Source: Acidobacteriota bacterium
Lineage (GTDB): Bacteria; Acidobacteriota; JAAYUB01
Assembly: GCA_029565065.1 (NCBI GenBank)
Contig: JAKQOW010000161.1
Coordinates: forward strand, 1-64,000
Length of the DNA stretch: 64,000 nt
Direction of reading: 5' to 3'
Made by a program: the position numbers and the translations under genes. The notes beneath the pieces were generated by a model. The model made no database searches and had not been told where the DNA came from. It worked only from the letters and a program-made list of their open reading frames with translations. Shown here piece by piece: positions 1 through 7,865 of this stretch (positions within the stretch are counted from its first letter, which is position 1; the number at the start of each line of letters is the position of its first letter).

Positions 1-408
1 GCCCGCTTCCTGCCGTCCTCGAAGATCTTCCGCTGCCAGATCCACAGCTCCATCGTCTCGGAAGGGTGCGTGCTGAGCGGGGCGCTGGTCTGGAATTCCA
101 TCCTGGGCATCCGCTCGCGGGTGGGGAGCGGCACCGAGATCCGGGACTCCATGATCATGGGCGCCGACTACCTCGAAGACACGGCCATGCTCAACGAAAA
201 CCGCCGTCTGGGCCGGCCCGACATCGGCATCGGCAACTACTGCACCATCCGCCGGGCTATCCTGGACAAGAACGTCCGCATCGGCAACAACGTCCAGATC
301 CTCAACAAGGACAACGTGCAGAACTTCGAGACCGACCAGTATGTGGTGTGCGACGGGATCGTGATCATCCCGAAGAACACTGTCCTGCCGGACAACACCG
401 TGATCTGA
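1..408 (+). CDS. glgC: Glucose-1-phosphate adenylyltransferase, C-terminal part
   Basis: This is the last 135 codons of a gene that begins before the window. ADP-glucose pyrophosphorylase makes ADP-glucose from glucose-1-phosphate and ATP for glycogen synthesis in the cytoplasm. The visible part is the C-terminal left-handed beta-helix: hexapeptide-like turns (SIVSEGCVLSGALVWNSIL, then IGIGNYCTIRRAILDKNVRI) and the family-typical stretch RDSMIMGADYLE. It ends in the usual short tail KNTVLPDNTVI. The nucleotidyltransferase domain is outside the window, so catalytic residues cannot be checked. The following gene starts 78 bases later with its own ribosome binding site. Confidence 0.93.
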   Translation, partial: ARFLPSSKIFRCQIHSSIVSEGCVLSGALVWNSILGIRSRVGSGTEIRDSMIMGADYLEDTAMLNENRRLGRPDIGIGNYCTIRRAILDKNVRIGNNVQILNKDNVQNFETDQYVVCDGIVIIPKNTVLPDNTVI

Positions 409-486
409 GCCGCCGGCGCGGGTGCCGGCTGCTATCAATGAACCCCGCGGCAAACAGATGCCGTGATCTTTCACAAGGAGATGTCC

Positions 487-1011
487 ATGGATCCACGAGA
501 GAAGAGCGGCAGCCAGCGCAACTGGCTCGAGAACATCCTGCTGAAAATTCCCGGTTTCAAGGGGTACCTGGAGAAGGAATACCGCCGGGAAACCGACCAC
601 CTGCTGCGGCAGTTTGTCAGCCAGCGGCTGATGGAAGGGAAAAAGAGCCTCCGCAAGGCGACCCGGGCGGTGACCGACGCCGGCAAGGTCAAGCTGCTGA
701 GCGGGGTGACGCCGGTGAGCAATCTGCTGGACCAGGTGGAGAGCAAGATCCGCTACGCCAGCCACGGCTACAGCGGCTTCTTCGACGCCGTCAAGGTCCG
801 CGAGGCCGAACTGGACCAGCTCTACGCTTTCGACCAGGCGGCCCTCCAGGACGTGGAGGAGCTGGTGGCCGCGCTGGCCACGCTGCGCGGCCTGGCCAAG
901 GACGCCGACGCATTCCAGGAGGCGCTGGACGGCTGCCGGGACCGGCTCGAAGCGTTGGACAGCCGGTGGAACGACCGCGAGAATTCCATTCGCGGCCTGG
1001 CCGGTGAGTGA
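487..1011 (+). CDS. Conserved hypothetical protein, partner of the SPFH protein
   Basis: This is a 174-residue, charged, mostly helical cytoplasmic protein. I see no signal peptide and no membrane segment. I recognise no domain; the C-terminal half is rich in Leu, Ala, Asp and Glu in heptad-like spacing and may form a coiled coil. The start is placed at the ATG at 487 because AAGGAG at 475-480 sits six bases upstream; the ATG at 481 would be too close. It lies 29 bases before the SPFH/zinc-ribbon gene on the same strand, so the two are probably co-transcribed and may act together. Function is unknown. Confidence 0.75.
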   Translation: MDPREKSGSQRNWLENILLKIPGFKGYLEKEYRRETDHLLRQFVSQRLMEGKKSLRKATRAVTDAGKVKLLSGVTPVSNLLDQVESKIRYASHGYSGFFDAVKVREAELDQLYAFDQAALQDVEELVAALATLRGLAKDADAFQEALDGCRDRLEALDSRWNDRENSIRGLAGE

Positions 1012-1040
1012 CCGAATCCGAACCGTAGAGGGATATCCAC

Positions 1041-2168
1041 ATGGCGCTTGAAATCATTCAGTATTTCGACAACACCGGCAAGGAGTTCGTCCACCGCTGG
1101 CCCGAGAGCGGCGGCTCGGCCGACATCAAGCTGGGCGCCCAGCTCATCGTGCAGGAAAACCAGGCCGCCGTCTTCTTCCGCGACGGCAAGGCGCTGGACA
1201 CCTTCCTCACCGGGCGTCACACCCTGACCACCCAGAACATCCCGCTGCTCGGCGGACTCATCGGCAAGCCGTTCGGCGGAACCTCGCCCTTCCGGGCCCA
1301 GGTCTACTTCGTCAGCCTGCAGACCTTCCTCGATTTCAAATGGGGGACGAAGGAGCCCATCGTGTTCCGCGACAAGGATCTGGCCATGGTCCGGCTGCGC
1401 GCCTTCGGCAAGTACTCGTGCAAGGTGCGCGATCCGCGAGTGTTCGTGGCCGAGGTGGTGGGGACGCGGGGCGTGGTCACCACCGACGGCATCGAGGATT
1501 ATTTCCGTGACTTCATCGTCGCCCGGCTTAACGATGTCCTGGGCGAAAACCTCGAGAGCATCTTCGACCTGCCGAGCATCTACGATGAGTTGGGCGTCGC
1601 CTGCAAGTCGCGCATCACCGATGATTTCAGCAAGTACGGCATCGAGCTGGTGGACTTCTTCATCACGGCCATCACGCCGCCCGAAGAAGTTCAGAAGATG
1701 ATCGACGAGCGGGCCGGCATGGGCGCCGTGGGCGACATGGGACGCTTTATGCAGTTCAAGGCCGCCAAGGCGATGGAGAAAGCCGCCGAACAGGGCGGCG
1801 GTGAAGGCGGGGCCGGCGCCGGCATGGGCCTCGGCATGGGCGCCGGATTCGGCATGATGATGCCCGGGATGATCTCCCAGGCGATGGCCGCCGGCCAGGC
1901 GGCCGGCACCGCCCAGGGCGCCGCCGCGGCCGTGTGCCCGCACTGCAAGGCGGCGGCGGTGGCGCCGGGGGCGAAGTTCTGCTCCGCCTGCGGCCAGTCG
2001 GTGAGCCTGAACCCGTGCCCCAAGTGCAAGGCGGACAACCCGCCGGGCGGCAAGTTCTGCTCGGCGTGCGGCGCGCCCCTGGCCGCCGCGCCGGTCAAGT
2101 GCGCCTGTGGCGTCGAAAACGCGGCGGGAGCGAAGTTCTGCTCCGGCTGCGGCAAGCCGCTGGCGTGA
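1041..2168 (+). CDS. SPFH domain protein with C-terminal zinc ribbons
   Basis: This 375-residue protein resembles the bacterial family sometimes annotated 'virion core protein-like' or SPFH/YdjI-type. Residues about 20-230 form an SPFH/band-7-like domain; about 240-290 is a Gly/Met/Ala-rich linker. Three zinc-ribbon halves follow: CPHC...CSAC, CPKC...CSAC and CACG...CSGC, near residues 299-320, 327-346 and 353-372. There is no N-terminal membrane segment, so it probably assembles in the cytoplasm or on the membrane surface. Known relatives are scaffold proteins, some in envelope-stress or membrane-damage loci; the role here is inferred. A strong terminator follows at 2197. Confidence 0.85.
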   Translation: MALEIIQYFDNTGKEFVHRWPESGGSADIKLGAQLIVQENQAAVFFRDGKALDTFLTGRHTLTTQNIPLLGGLIGKPFGGTSPFRAQVYFVSLQTFLDFKWGTKEPIVFRDKDLAMVRLRAFGKYSCKVRDPRVFVAEVVGTRGVVTTDGIEDYFRDFIVARLNDVLGENLESIFDLPSIYDELGVACKSRITDDFSKYGIELVDFFITAITPPEEVQKMIDERAGMGAVGDMGRFMQFKAAKAMEKAAEQGGGEGGAGAGMGLGMGAGFGMMMPGMISQAMAAGQAAGTAQGAAAAVCPHCKAAAVAPGAKFCSACGQSVSLNPCPKCKADNPPGGKFCSACGAPLAAAPVKCACGVENAAGAKFCSGCGKPLA

Positions 2169-2196
2169 TCCGCCTGACAAAAACCGACCGTTCACA

Positions 2197-2230
2197 TCGA
2201 GGCCGCCCCCGGGGGCGGCCTCGATTTTTT
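2197..2230 (+). terminator. Rho-independent terminator after the SPFH gene
   Basis: A perfect 14-bp inverted repeat (TCGAGGCCGCCCCC and its complement, no loop spacer) is followed by six T residues at 2225-2230. It separates the SPFH unit from tyrS. Confidence 0.93.
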
Positions 2231-2253
2231 CATATCCGCTGCGACCCGCCGGT

Positions 2254-2262
2254 TGGTATAAT
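2254..2262 (+). promoter_or_regulatory. Extended -10 promoter of tyrS
   Basis: The sequence TGGTATAAT is a consensus extended -10 element. No good -35 is seen 17 bases upstream. Initiation near 2269 would leave a leader of about 25 bases carrying the GGCGGAGAGG ribosome binding site before the ATG at 2294. There is no room for a T-box leader. Confidence 0.7.
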
Positions 2263-2293
2263 AATCGGCCATTGACGGGCGGAGAGGAACACC

Positions 2294-3580
2294 ATGAGCG
2301 CGCAGAACCTGTACGATATCCTGGAAGAGCGGGGCTTCGTCTACCAGTGCACCGACGAGCCGGCCCTGCGGGAACTGTTCGGGCAGGGGCGCTCCGTCAC
2401 CGGCTACATCGGCTTCGACCCCACCGCCGACAGCCTCCACGTGGGCAGCCTGGTGCCCATCATGGCCCTGGTGCACATGCAGCGCGCCGGTCACCGGCCC
2501 CTCATCCTCATCGGCGCCGGCACGTGCATGGTGGGCGACCCGAGCGGCAAGTGCGAGCTGCGCCAGATGATGACCCTGGAGCGGATCCGCGCCAACGGCG
2601 ACGCCATGCAGCGGCAGCTGGCCCGTTTCATCTCGTTCGACGCGGACCGGGCGCTGATGCTGAACAACGCCGACTGGCTGCTCCCCCTCAACTACATCGA
2701 ATTCCTGCGCGACGTCGGCCGCCACTTCAGCGTGAACCGGATGCTCACCGCCGAATCGTACCGGATCCGGCTCGAGACGGGCCTCACCTTCCTCGAGTTC
2801 AACTACCAGCTCCTGCAGGCGTATGACTTCTACGTGCTCATGCGCGATCACGACTGCCTCGTCCAGATGGGCGGGCAGGACCAGTGGGGGAACATCGTGG
2901 CGGGGACCGACCTGTGCCGGCGGATGCTCAACCGGCAGGCGTACGGCCTGACGTTCCCGCTGCTCATGAACGCCAGCGGCGAGAAGTTCGGCAAGACCGT
3001 CGCCGGCGCCGTCTGGCTGGCGGAGGCGCGAACCCCGGTGTTCGATTTCTACCAGTTCTGGCGCAACACTGAGGACGCCGATGTGGCGCGCTTTCTCGGC
3101 CTGTTCACGCTGCTTCCCATGGACGAGGTCCGGCGCCTCGGGGCGCTGCAGCCGCCGCTGCTGAACCGGGCCAAGGAGATCCTTGCCTACGAGGCGACCG
3201 CGCTGGCCCACGGGCCGGAGAAGGCCCGCCAGGCGTACCTGTCGGCGGTGGGCCAGTTCGGCTCGGCCGATCCGGAGGGGCGCGTGGCCACGTCGTCGGC
3301 CGTCGCCGGCATCCGCGTCGAGGCCGCCGACATCATCCCGTCGACGAAGATCCCCCGCGCGCGCTTCACCGACGGTTTGGACATCGTCCAGGCGCTCATC
3401 GAGACCGGGCTCGTGCCGTCCAAAGGCGAAGCCCGCCGCCTCGTCAGCCAGGGGGGGGTGACCGTCAACGACCGGAAGGTGGAGAGCGCCGCCCGTCGCC
3501 TCGGTGAGGCGGACCTGGCGGACGGCGCCGTCGTCATCAAGCTGGGCAAGAAGCGCTTTCACCGCCTCGTCGCGGAGTAG
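2294..3580 (+). CDS. tyrS: Tyrosine--tRNA ligase
   Basis: Class I aminoacyl-tRNA synthetase that charges tRNA-Tyr. At 428 residues it has normal length. The HIGH-type signature is HVGS at residues 49-52 within GYIGFDPTADSLHVGSL, and the KMSKS-type loop is KFGKT near residue 232. The C-terminal 70 residues form an S4 RNA-binding domain (VSQGGVTVNDRKV). The gene stands alone between a terminator and a convergent peptidase gene. KFGKT rather than KMSKS is normal for the TyrRS subgroup. Confidence 0.97.
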   Translation: MSAQNLYDILEERGFVYQCTDEPALRELFGQGRSVTGYIGFDPTADSLHVGSLVPIMALVHMQRAGHRPLILIGAGTCMVGDPSGKCELRQMMTLERIRANGDAMQRQLARFISFDADRALMLNNADWLLPLNYIEFLRDVGRHFSVNRMLTAESYRIRLETGLTFLEFNYQLLQAYDFYVLMRDHDCLVQMGGQDQWGNIVAGTDLCRRMLNRQAYGLTFPLLMNASGEKFGKTVAGAVWLAEARTPVFDFYQFWRNTEDADVARFLGLFTLLPMDEVRRLGALQPPLLNRAKEILAYEATALAHGPEKARQAYLSAVGQFGSADPEGRVATSSAVAGIRVEAADIIPSTKIPRARFTDGLDIVQALIETGLVPSKGEARRLVSQGGVTVNDRKVESAARRLGEADLADGAVVIKLGKKRFHRLVAE

Positions 3581-3616
3581 GCGGCGGCCGGCGCCGGGAC
3601 GCGCGACAGCGCCCGA

Positions 3617-4591
3617 TCAATCCAGCAACAGTCGACCGTTGTCCATCAGGAGCCGGCCGTCCAGCTCCACGGTGGGCGACTGGATGATGCCGTCCAGGTG
3701 GATGGGGACGTTGACCGTGCCGCCCATGGAGACGTTGTTGCCGAAGGCGATGTGGATCGTGCCCATCACCTTCTCGTCTTCCAGGATGTTGCCGATAATC
3801 TGCGCGGCGTCGTTGGTGCCCACGCCGAACTCGGCGACCGTGTACGCGTCGGGACTCACGGCGCGGAGCAGCCCGTCGAGCTTCCGCGCGGCCTCGCGGC
3901 CGGTGATGGTGGTGGCGACGCCCGCGTTCACGGCGATCTGGATGGTCTCGCCCATGGCCAGCAGGTTGCCCACGCCGGCCATGGAGCCGTCCACCACCAC
4001 GACGCCCTCGGCGGTTCCCTCGAGCGGACGCATGTACGACTCGCCCGACGGCAGGTTGCCGAAGGCGCCCGGCTGGTGGATGAGCCCGGTGGAGGAGATC
4101 GCGTTCACGCCTTCGATGGAAAACGCCAGGTCGGTCCCCGCGGCGGTGGTCACGCGCACCCGGTGGCCGTCGTTGAGTAGCCGGGTGACCCGCTCGGTCC
4201 GCTCGGCGATGGCGTAATAATCGGCGGCCAGGCATCGGACCATGGTTTCCTCCAGGATGCCCGGCATGGTGGCCACCCGCGCCCCGGCGCGACACGCCTC
4301 GCGGCGGGCATCGGTGTGGGTGAGCGACTTGCTGGTGGCCGCCACCACGGCCGGGAAGCCCTTCATCAGCTCGGCCAGCGCCGGCGGCGGTTCCTGGCCG
4401 TTGCGTTCCATGGCCGGCATCTCGGTGTACACGGCGTAGGCACCGATCTTCCGGGCGGCCTTGAGCAGGGCCAGCCCGATGCGGTGGCAGGTGGGATCGG
4501 TCAGGATCAGCACGCGTTCGTCCGGTTTCAGCAGCAGGCAGTCCCGCAGGGCGATGAGGGCGGATCGGCTCAGTCCGGTTCTGGGGGCCAT
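3617..4591 (-). CDS. Peptidase M29-like aminopeptidase
   Basis: This 324-residue cytoplasmic protein matches the M29 (AmpS/AmpT-like) metallo-aminopeptidase family, in the shorter version rather than the roughly 400-residue enzymes. Family motifs in order are GNLPSGE near residue 200, AEFGVGTN, LEDEKVMGTIHIAFG and HLDG near the C-terminus. These supply the Glu, His and Asp residues expected to bind the two metals. It converges on tyrS with 36 bases between them and no clear terminator. The likely role is removal of N-terminal residues from peptides; substrate preference is not visible. Confidence 0.85.
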   Translation of the reverse strand: MAPRTGLSRSALIALRDCLLLKPDERVLILTDPTCHRIGLALLKAARKIGAYAVYTEMPAMERNGQEPPPALAELMKGFPAVVAATSKSLTHTDARREACRAGARVATMPGILEETMVRCLAADYYAIAERTERVTRLLNDGHRVRVTTAAGTDLAFSIEGVNAISSTGLIHQPGAFGNLPSGESYMRPLEGTAEGVVVVDGSMAGVGNLLAMGETIQIAVNAGVATTITGREAARKLDGLLRAVSPDAYTVAEFGVGTNDAAQIIGNILEDEKVMGTIHIAFGNNVSMGGTVNVPIHLDGIIQSPTVELDGRLLMDNGRLLLD

Positions 4592-4648
4592 GATTCCTCC
4601 AAAATAGAATGTCGGGGCGACGGGGCGGCCGGCGTGGGCGACCGGGCG

Positions 4649-4951
4649 TCAGTCGAAGTCGAAGGGCTTAGGCGGCGGGGCGTCGTCCCCTTCGGTCTGC
4701 TTCTGCGCCTCGCGGAATTTTTTCTCGAGCATGTCCTTGCGCTTCTTTTCCTGCTCGAAGGCCTGATCGAAGAGGTTTTCCTTGCGGCGGTCCCACTCCC
4801 GGGCGTTCGCCACCGCCGAGTCGAACGACTCGACCTCCCGCTTCTCATGCTTTTTCGACAGCAGCACCTCGCCCGTCTCGCGGTCCACGGTGAGGCGGGA
4901 CTGGCAGTGCGGGCACTGCACCTCGATGGTGTGTTCGGGCGGATGGCTCAT
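4649..4951 (-). CDS. Small zinc-finger-like hypothetical protein
   Basis: This is a 100-residue protein with an N-terminal CPHCQSRLTVD motif (one CxxC knuckle near residues 13-16) and a highly charged helical remainder rich in Lys/Glu, ending in a Pro-rich acidic tail. The single CxxC resembles half a zinc ribbon, so metal binding may need a dimer. The ATG at 4951 is chosen because an overlapping pair of -10 boxes lies upstream at 4992-5001. It is 57 bases upstream of the aminopeptidase on the same strand and may share its transcript. No function is recognised. Confidence 0.72.
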   Translation of the reverse strand: MSHPPEHTIEVQCPHCQSRLTVDRETGEVLLSKKHEKREVESFDSAVANAREWDRRKENLFDQAFEQEKKRKDMLEKKFREAQKQTEGDDAPPPKPFDFD

Positions 4952-4991
4952 GGACTGCTCCCGGGATAGGTTTGGCGCCGTCTGGACCGCT

Positions 4992-5001
4992 ATTATATAA
5001 T
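4992..5001. promoter_or_regulatory. Overlapping divergent -10 boxes
   Basis: The palindromic core ATTATATAAT reads TATAAT on both strands (plus 4996-5001, minus 4997-4992). It would serve the nitroreductase gene to the right and the zinc-finger gene to the left. Polymerase binding in the two directions should be mutually exclusive. Confidence 0.6.
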
Positions 5002-5038
5002 GGCGCGTCGGATGACTCAAGCCAACGGGGGCGCCCGC

Positions 5039-5638
5039 ATGAATGCCGAAGATCTCAGCTGCCTGATGCGCTGCCGCCGCAGCGTTCGCGGATACGACAA
5101 CCGGCCCGTGGAGCCGGAGCAGCTGGCGGTGCTGCTCAAGGCCGCCCAGTGGGCGCCGTCGTCGTGCAACCTCCAGCCTTGGCACGTCGTGGCCGTGGAC
5201 CGGCCGGAGCTGATCCGGGAGCTGGCCACCGCCGCGCCGGTGGGCACGCGCGTCAACAAGTGGATGGACACCGCGCCGCTGGTGCTGGTGCTCTGCGCCA
5301 GGCCGCACCCGCTGATCCACCAGGCGGCGGGATGGATCGACCGCGACTGCCACCGCCTCGACATCGGCATCGTGGGCGAGCACATCTGCCTCATGGCCAC
5401 CGCCCTGGGCCTGGGCAGCTGCTGGATCGGCTGGTTCTCCGAGGGCCGGGTGCGGGAGCTGCTGGCGGTGCCCGCCAGCCACCAGATCCTGGGCCTCATC
5501 GTCGTCGGCTACCCCGCGGGCGGCGTCCGGATGGACGAGCCGGTGGCGGTGGAGCGCCGGCGCAAGCCCCTGGCCGAGATCGCGTCGGTGAATCGATTTG
5601 GAGATCCCTACCATGAACCTGAAACAGACACTCATTAG
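5039..5638 (+). CDS. Nitroreductase family protein
   Basis: A 199-residue FMN-dependent oxidoreductase of the nitroreductase fold. Motifs include RRSVRGYDNRPVEPEQL at the N-terminus (FMN phosphate contacts), AAQWAPSSCNLQPWHVV, and the C-terminal GLGSCWIGWF and GYP segments. The electron acceptor is unknown; relatives reduce nitro compounds, quinones or flavins. The -10 box covers an upstream ATG at 5000, so translation must begin at 5015 or 5039; 5039 is preferred because the recognisable fold starts there. Its last 26 bases overlap the next gene. Confidence 0.85.
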   Translation: MNAEDLSCLMRCRRSVRGYDNRPVEPEQLAVLLKAAQWAPSSCNLQPWHVVAVDRPELIRELATAAPVGTRVNKWMDTAPLVLVLCARPHPLIHQAAGWIDRDCHRLDIGIVGEHICLMATALGLGSCWIGWFSEGRVRELLAVPASHQILGLIVVGYPAGGVRMDEPVAVERRRKPLAEIASVNRFGDPYHEPETDTH

Positions 5639-6458
5639 ATTGCTGGCCTGGGGGCTGGCTGCGCTGGCCGCCGCCGTCCCCGCCGCAGCCGCCGACAAGG
5701 CGGGCCTGACCTTCCGCCTGGAGACCACTGCCGGCGGCGCCGGCGTCGAGACCCGCGACACGAGCCGGATCTACTGGTTCGACGGGCGCTGGAAAGAGGA
5801 GGCCGAAACCGCCGCGGTCATCATCGACCTGCGGAATGACCAGCTGGTGCTGATGGATCGCGAGGGGAAGACCTGGTGCGGCGGTCCGGTGGACGCCATG
5901 TTGGCGGAAATGGAGCGCGAAATCACGCGGCTGGCGGAGCGAGTCCGGGACACGTACGGCCCGCGACCGGAGCCTCCCGGCATCGCGGCGCCGGCGCCGA
6001 CGGCGCGCCTCGAAGAGGTGGGGCGCGAGCGGGTGGGCGGGCGTCCGGCGCGTCATTTCAAGCTGTGGCTCGGCGACAGCCTGGAGGGTGAATACTGGCT
6101 CGACGAGGCGATCCGGCCGGGGGACTACTTTCCCGCCGAACGGCTCCGGCAGGTGGTGGCGCGCTTCCACGCGGTGACGGCCATCTTCGAGCAGGAGCTC
6201 CGAAGCGCGGCGCGCAACGCGCGCGAGCAGGCGATCCAGGAGGCGCTGGGCACGCTGTTCCTGCGGGGGCTGGAGCTCCAGTCGGTGGACTACAGTGCCG
6301 GCCGGACGGTGGGCGGGAAGAAAGTGTCCGACGTCAGCGAGTGGGCGGGGGAAGCCGCGGCCTTCCAGGTTCCCGCGGACTACCGCCGGATCTCCTACCG
6401 CGAGTTCCTCGACGCGTCCCTCCCTTCGGGCAAGGAGGTGCTGGAAAACAGTCGGTGA
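5613..6458 (+). CDS. Secreted hypothetical protein
   Basis: A 281-residue protein with a clear signal peptide (MNLKQTLIRLLAWGLAALAA, cleavage after about residue 28). The mature part is about 250 residues and probably periplasmic. Segments such as RIYWFDGRWKEE and YWLDEAIRPGDYFPAERL recall periplasmic DUF4412-like proteins, but I do not identify a family with confidence. The start is set by TTTGGAG at 5597-5603. It overlaps the nitroreductase end by 26 bases, so the two are translationally coupled. It is the last gene before a long repeat block. Confidence 0.75.
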   Translation: MNLKQTLIRLLAWGLAALAAAVPAAAADKAGLTFRLETTAGGAGVETRDTSRIYWFDGRWKEEAETAAVIIDLRNDQLVLMDREGKTWCGGPVDAMLAEMEREITRLAERVRDTYGPRPEPPGIAAPAPTARLEEVGRERVGGRPARHFKLWLGDSLEGEYWLDEAIRPGDYFPAERLRQVVARFHAVTAIFEQELRSAARNAREQAIQEALGTLFLRGLELQSVDYSAGRTVGGKKVSDVSEWAGEAAAFQVPADYRRISYREFLDASLPSGKEVLENSR

Positions 6459-6462
6459 GTTG

Positions 6463-6528
6463 GTGAACAGTGAACAGTGAACGGTGAACAGTGAACATAG
6501 ATAGGAGATAGGAGATAGGAGATAGGAG
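6463..6528 (+). repeat. Tandem 7-bp repeats (GTGAACA)5 and (ATAGGAG)4
   Basis: Five copies of GTGAACA (one with G at the last base) span 6463-6497. After three bases, four exact copies of ATAGGAG span 6501-6528. Both arrays have a 7-bp period. Degenerate versions of both occur in the same order at 63474-63508. Confidence 0.95.
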
Positions 6529-6568
6529 ATTAGGGGAGCAAGGTGAGTCGAGGTCGTGAGACGTACTC

Positions 6569-6634
6569 GTAATCGTAATTCGTAATCGTGATCGTGATCG
6601 TAATTCGTAATCGTAATCGTGATCGTAATCGAGG
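6569..6634 (+). repeat. Degenerate CGTAAT/CGTGAT repeat tract
   Basis: About ten units of CGTAAT or CGTGAT, some separated by an extra T (CGTAATTCGTAATC). The same module appears as its complement at 7758-7810 and 63684-63718. It is followed by the palindromic CTCAAGTCTTGAGACTTGAG. Confidence 0.92.
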
Positions 6635-6689
6635 CTCAAGTCTTGAGACTTGAGAATCGTTCCCGTAACGCGAACATGGGAGTTCGGGC

Positions 6690-6782
6690 AGCGGATATCG
6701 GAACTCGGACCTGGGTTCTGGGATCTGGGTTCTGGATCACAGAACCCGGATCCTTGTACCCGTTCACTGACTCACCGTTCCC
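6690..6782 (+). repeat. Dispersed repeat module, inverted copy at 63551-63645
   Basis: The module contains ACCTGGGTTCTGGG, then GATCACAGAACCCGGATCC, then a TTCACTGACTCACCGTTC segment. The reverse complement of 63551-63645 shows the same order with scattered substitutions. This is a diverged inverted repeat about 57 kb apart. Confidence 0.85.
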
Positions 6783-6815
6783 CTGCCTGTGGCACGATCT
6801 ACCGGTTGACTACGC

Positions 6816-6847
6816 GGAGGTACCGCGAGCGGCAGCGAGCGGCGCGA
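6816..6847 (+). repeat. 32-bp inverted repeat, left arm
   Basis: The arm GGAGGTACCGCGAGCGGCAG... is the exact complement of 7034-7065. The arms enclose about 186 bp with no coding potential. Confidence 0.92.
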
Positions 6848-7033
6848 AAGCCCACTCATCACGCCTTACCCCAGGCGCCCAACCACTCTGTCCGTGTCGC
6901 TTGAATGCCCATCCGGTCAAAGGTCGACCCATCGCCGCGGGGTCTGCAATGACACACCAGGACGTGTGACACGCACTGCTGTTACCGCGATGGAATGGTG
7001 TCGCGGCGTCGGGACATCGAGGCGGTTGGCCCC

Positions 7034-7065
7034 TCGCGCCGCTCGCTGCCGCTCGCGGTACCTCC
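7034..7065 (-). repeat. 32-bp inverted repeat, right arm
   Basis: Exact reverse complement of 6816-6847. The pair could be the ends of a tiny non-autonomous element or a long hairpin. Confidence 0.92.
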
Positions 7066-7262
7066 CGCCTGCCGGCTGTTTGATCGTGCTCATGTTCATG
7101 GCGTTAGTCAAAAACATCCTGTCAAGAATTATCAGAAAATTTAGAGTAACTGAGTAAACGTCATCCCAACCCGGCGGGGCCGGAACCAAAGGAGCCTGAT
7201 GGTAAACTTCAGCTCCGGGCCGCGATACTGGGTCTCCGGCAAGCCCGTCCAGTTTCAAAGAG

Positions 7263-7462
7263 AATAGCCAGGCGTAGCCCCGCGCACGCGGGGCAGCGCC
7301 TGGACAGCGGAATTAAAAACACGACGCGCCCCTGAACAGGGGCGCGGGGAAGCGTGGAGTCCGCCGACACTCTTTCCTCGCGCCCCGTACCCGGGGCGCG
7401 GTGCGTCAACTAGTTGGCCTTCCAGGCGCCGCCCCGCGTTCGCGGGGCTGCGCCTGGCTATT
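7263..7462. repeat. Nested palindromic element of 200 bp (REP/MITE-like)
   Basis: The outer arms 7263-7304 and 7421-7462 are 42-bp inverted repeats matching at 39 of 42 positions. Each arm also folds on itself (AGCCCCGCG-CAC-GCGGGGC). Inside are two more hairpins: 7325-7346 (10-bp stem, AA loop) and 7379-7400 (9-bp stem, TACC loop). The whole element is a four-hairpin imperfect palindrome centred near 7362. I see no flanking direct duplication. Confidence 0.9.
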
Positions 7463-7719
7463 TTCGTCGTGAATGTGGAGAGGGTGCCGGTCGGTGTTGG
7501 GATGAACGATCGGGGGCGAAGAAACCGGTGAAAGTTTTGGCAAATTTCAGCAGAATTTTGGGAGTAACTGAATAATCGAGGCTCGAGACCGAAGCTCGCT
7601 ACCACCCCGATCCCGAAATGTACCCAACTTGACGGAATGAATGTGGCGCAACAAAGTATCGTCTAAAACTTCGGCATGCGTCCGGCGAATGCGGACGATT
7701 GGGTGAGGCGACTGAGGGG

Positions 7720-7810
7720 CGAGAACGTTCGAACGTTTCAACTTTGGAACTTTCCAACGATTACGATTTCGATTACGATTACGATTACGAATTACGATTA
7801 CGAATTACGA
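7720..7810 (+). repeat. Mosaic repeat: GAACGTTCGAACGTT module plus ATTACG tract
   Basis: A self-complementary GAACGTTCGAACGTT segment is followed by TTTGGAACTTTCCAACG. A tract of GATTACGATTACGA units then runs to 7810. The second half is the complement of the 6569-6634 tract. Confidence 0.9.
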
Positions 7811-7865
7811 TGATGAGCACGGACGGCGCAATGGCGGGTGGAGATGTCGGAGACGGGAGAAAAAA

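Larger units (their letters stand above)
6459..7865. other. Gene-free block full of repeats
   Basis: This 1.4-kb stretch holds no credible gene. It contains tandem 7-bp repeats, degenerate 6-bp repeats, a module shared in inverted form with 63551-63645, a 32-bp inverted repeat (6816-6847 with 7034-7065), a 200-bp nested palindromic element (7263-7462) and an AGTAACTGA-containing motif repeated near 7144 and 7562. It lies on the 3' side of tRNA-Ser, a position often used for integration, but no integrase or transposase remains. Open frames here are Arg/Asp/Tyr-rich artefacts of the repeats. Confidence 0.85.

Noticed and set aside
822-2195. 457-codon minus-strand open frame opposite the SPFH gene
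   Set aside because: Long antisense frames are expected in GC-rich DNA. The translation is Ala/Gly/Arg/His-rich without motifs, and the plus strand has a clear gene there.
4649-5761. 370-codon minus-strand frame that includes the zinc-finger protein
   Set aside because: Only the last 100 codons (from 4951) look protein-like; the rest is antisense to the nitroreductase gene and upstream of the -10 box.
6463-6634. CRISPR array
   Set aside because: The repeats are 6-7 bp and adjacent, with no unique spacers and no cas genes.
6334-6639. Open frame rich in Asp, Tyr and Arg across the repeat tract
   Set aside because: Composition is the direct result of the 6-bp and 7-bp repeats; no ribosome binding site, and part of it lies inside the preceding gene.
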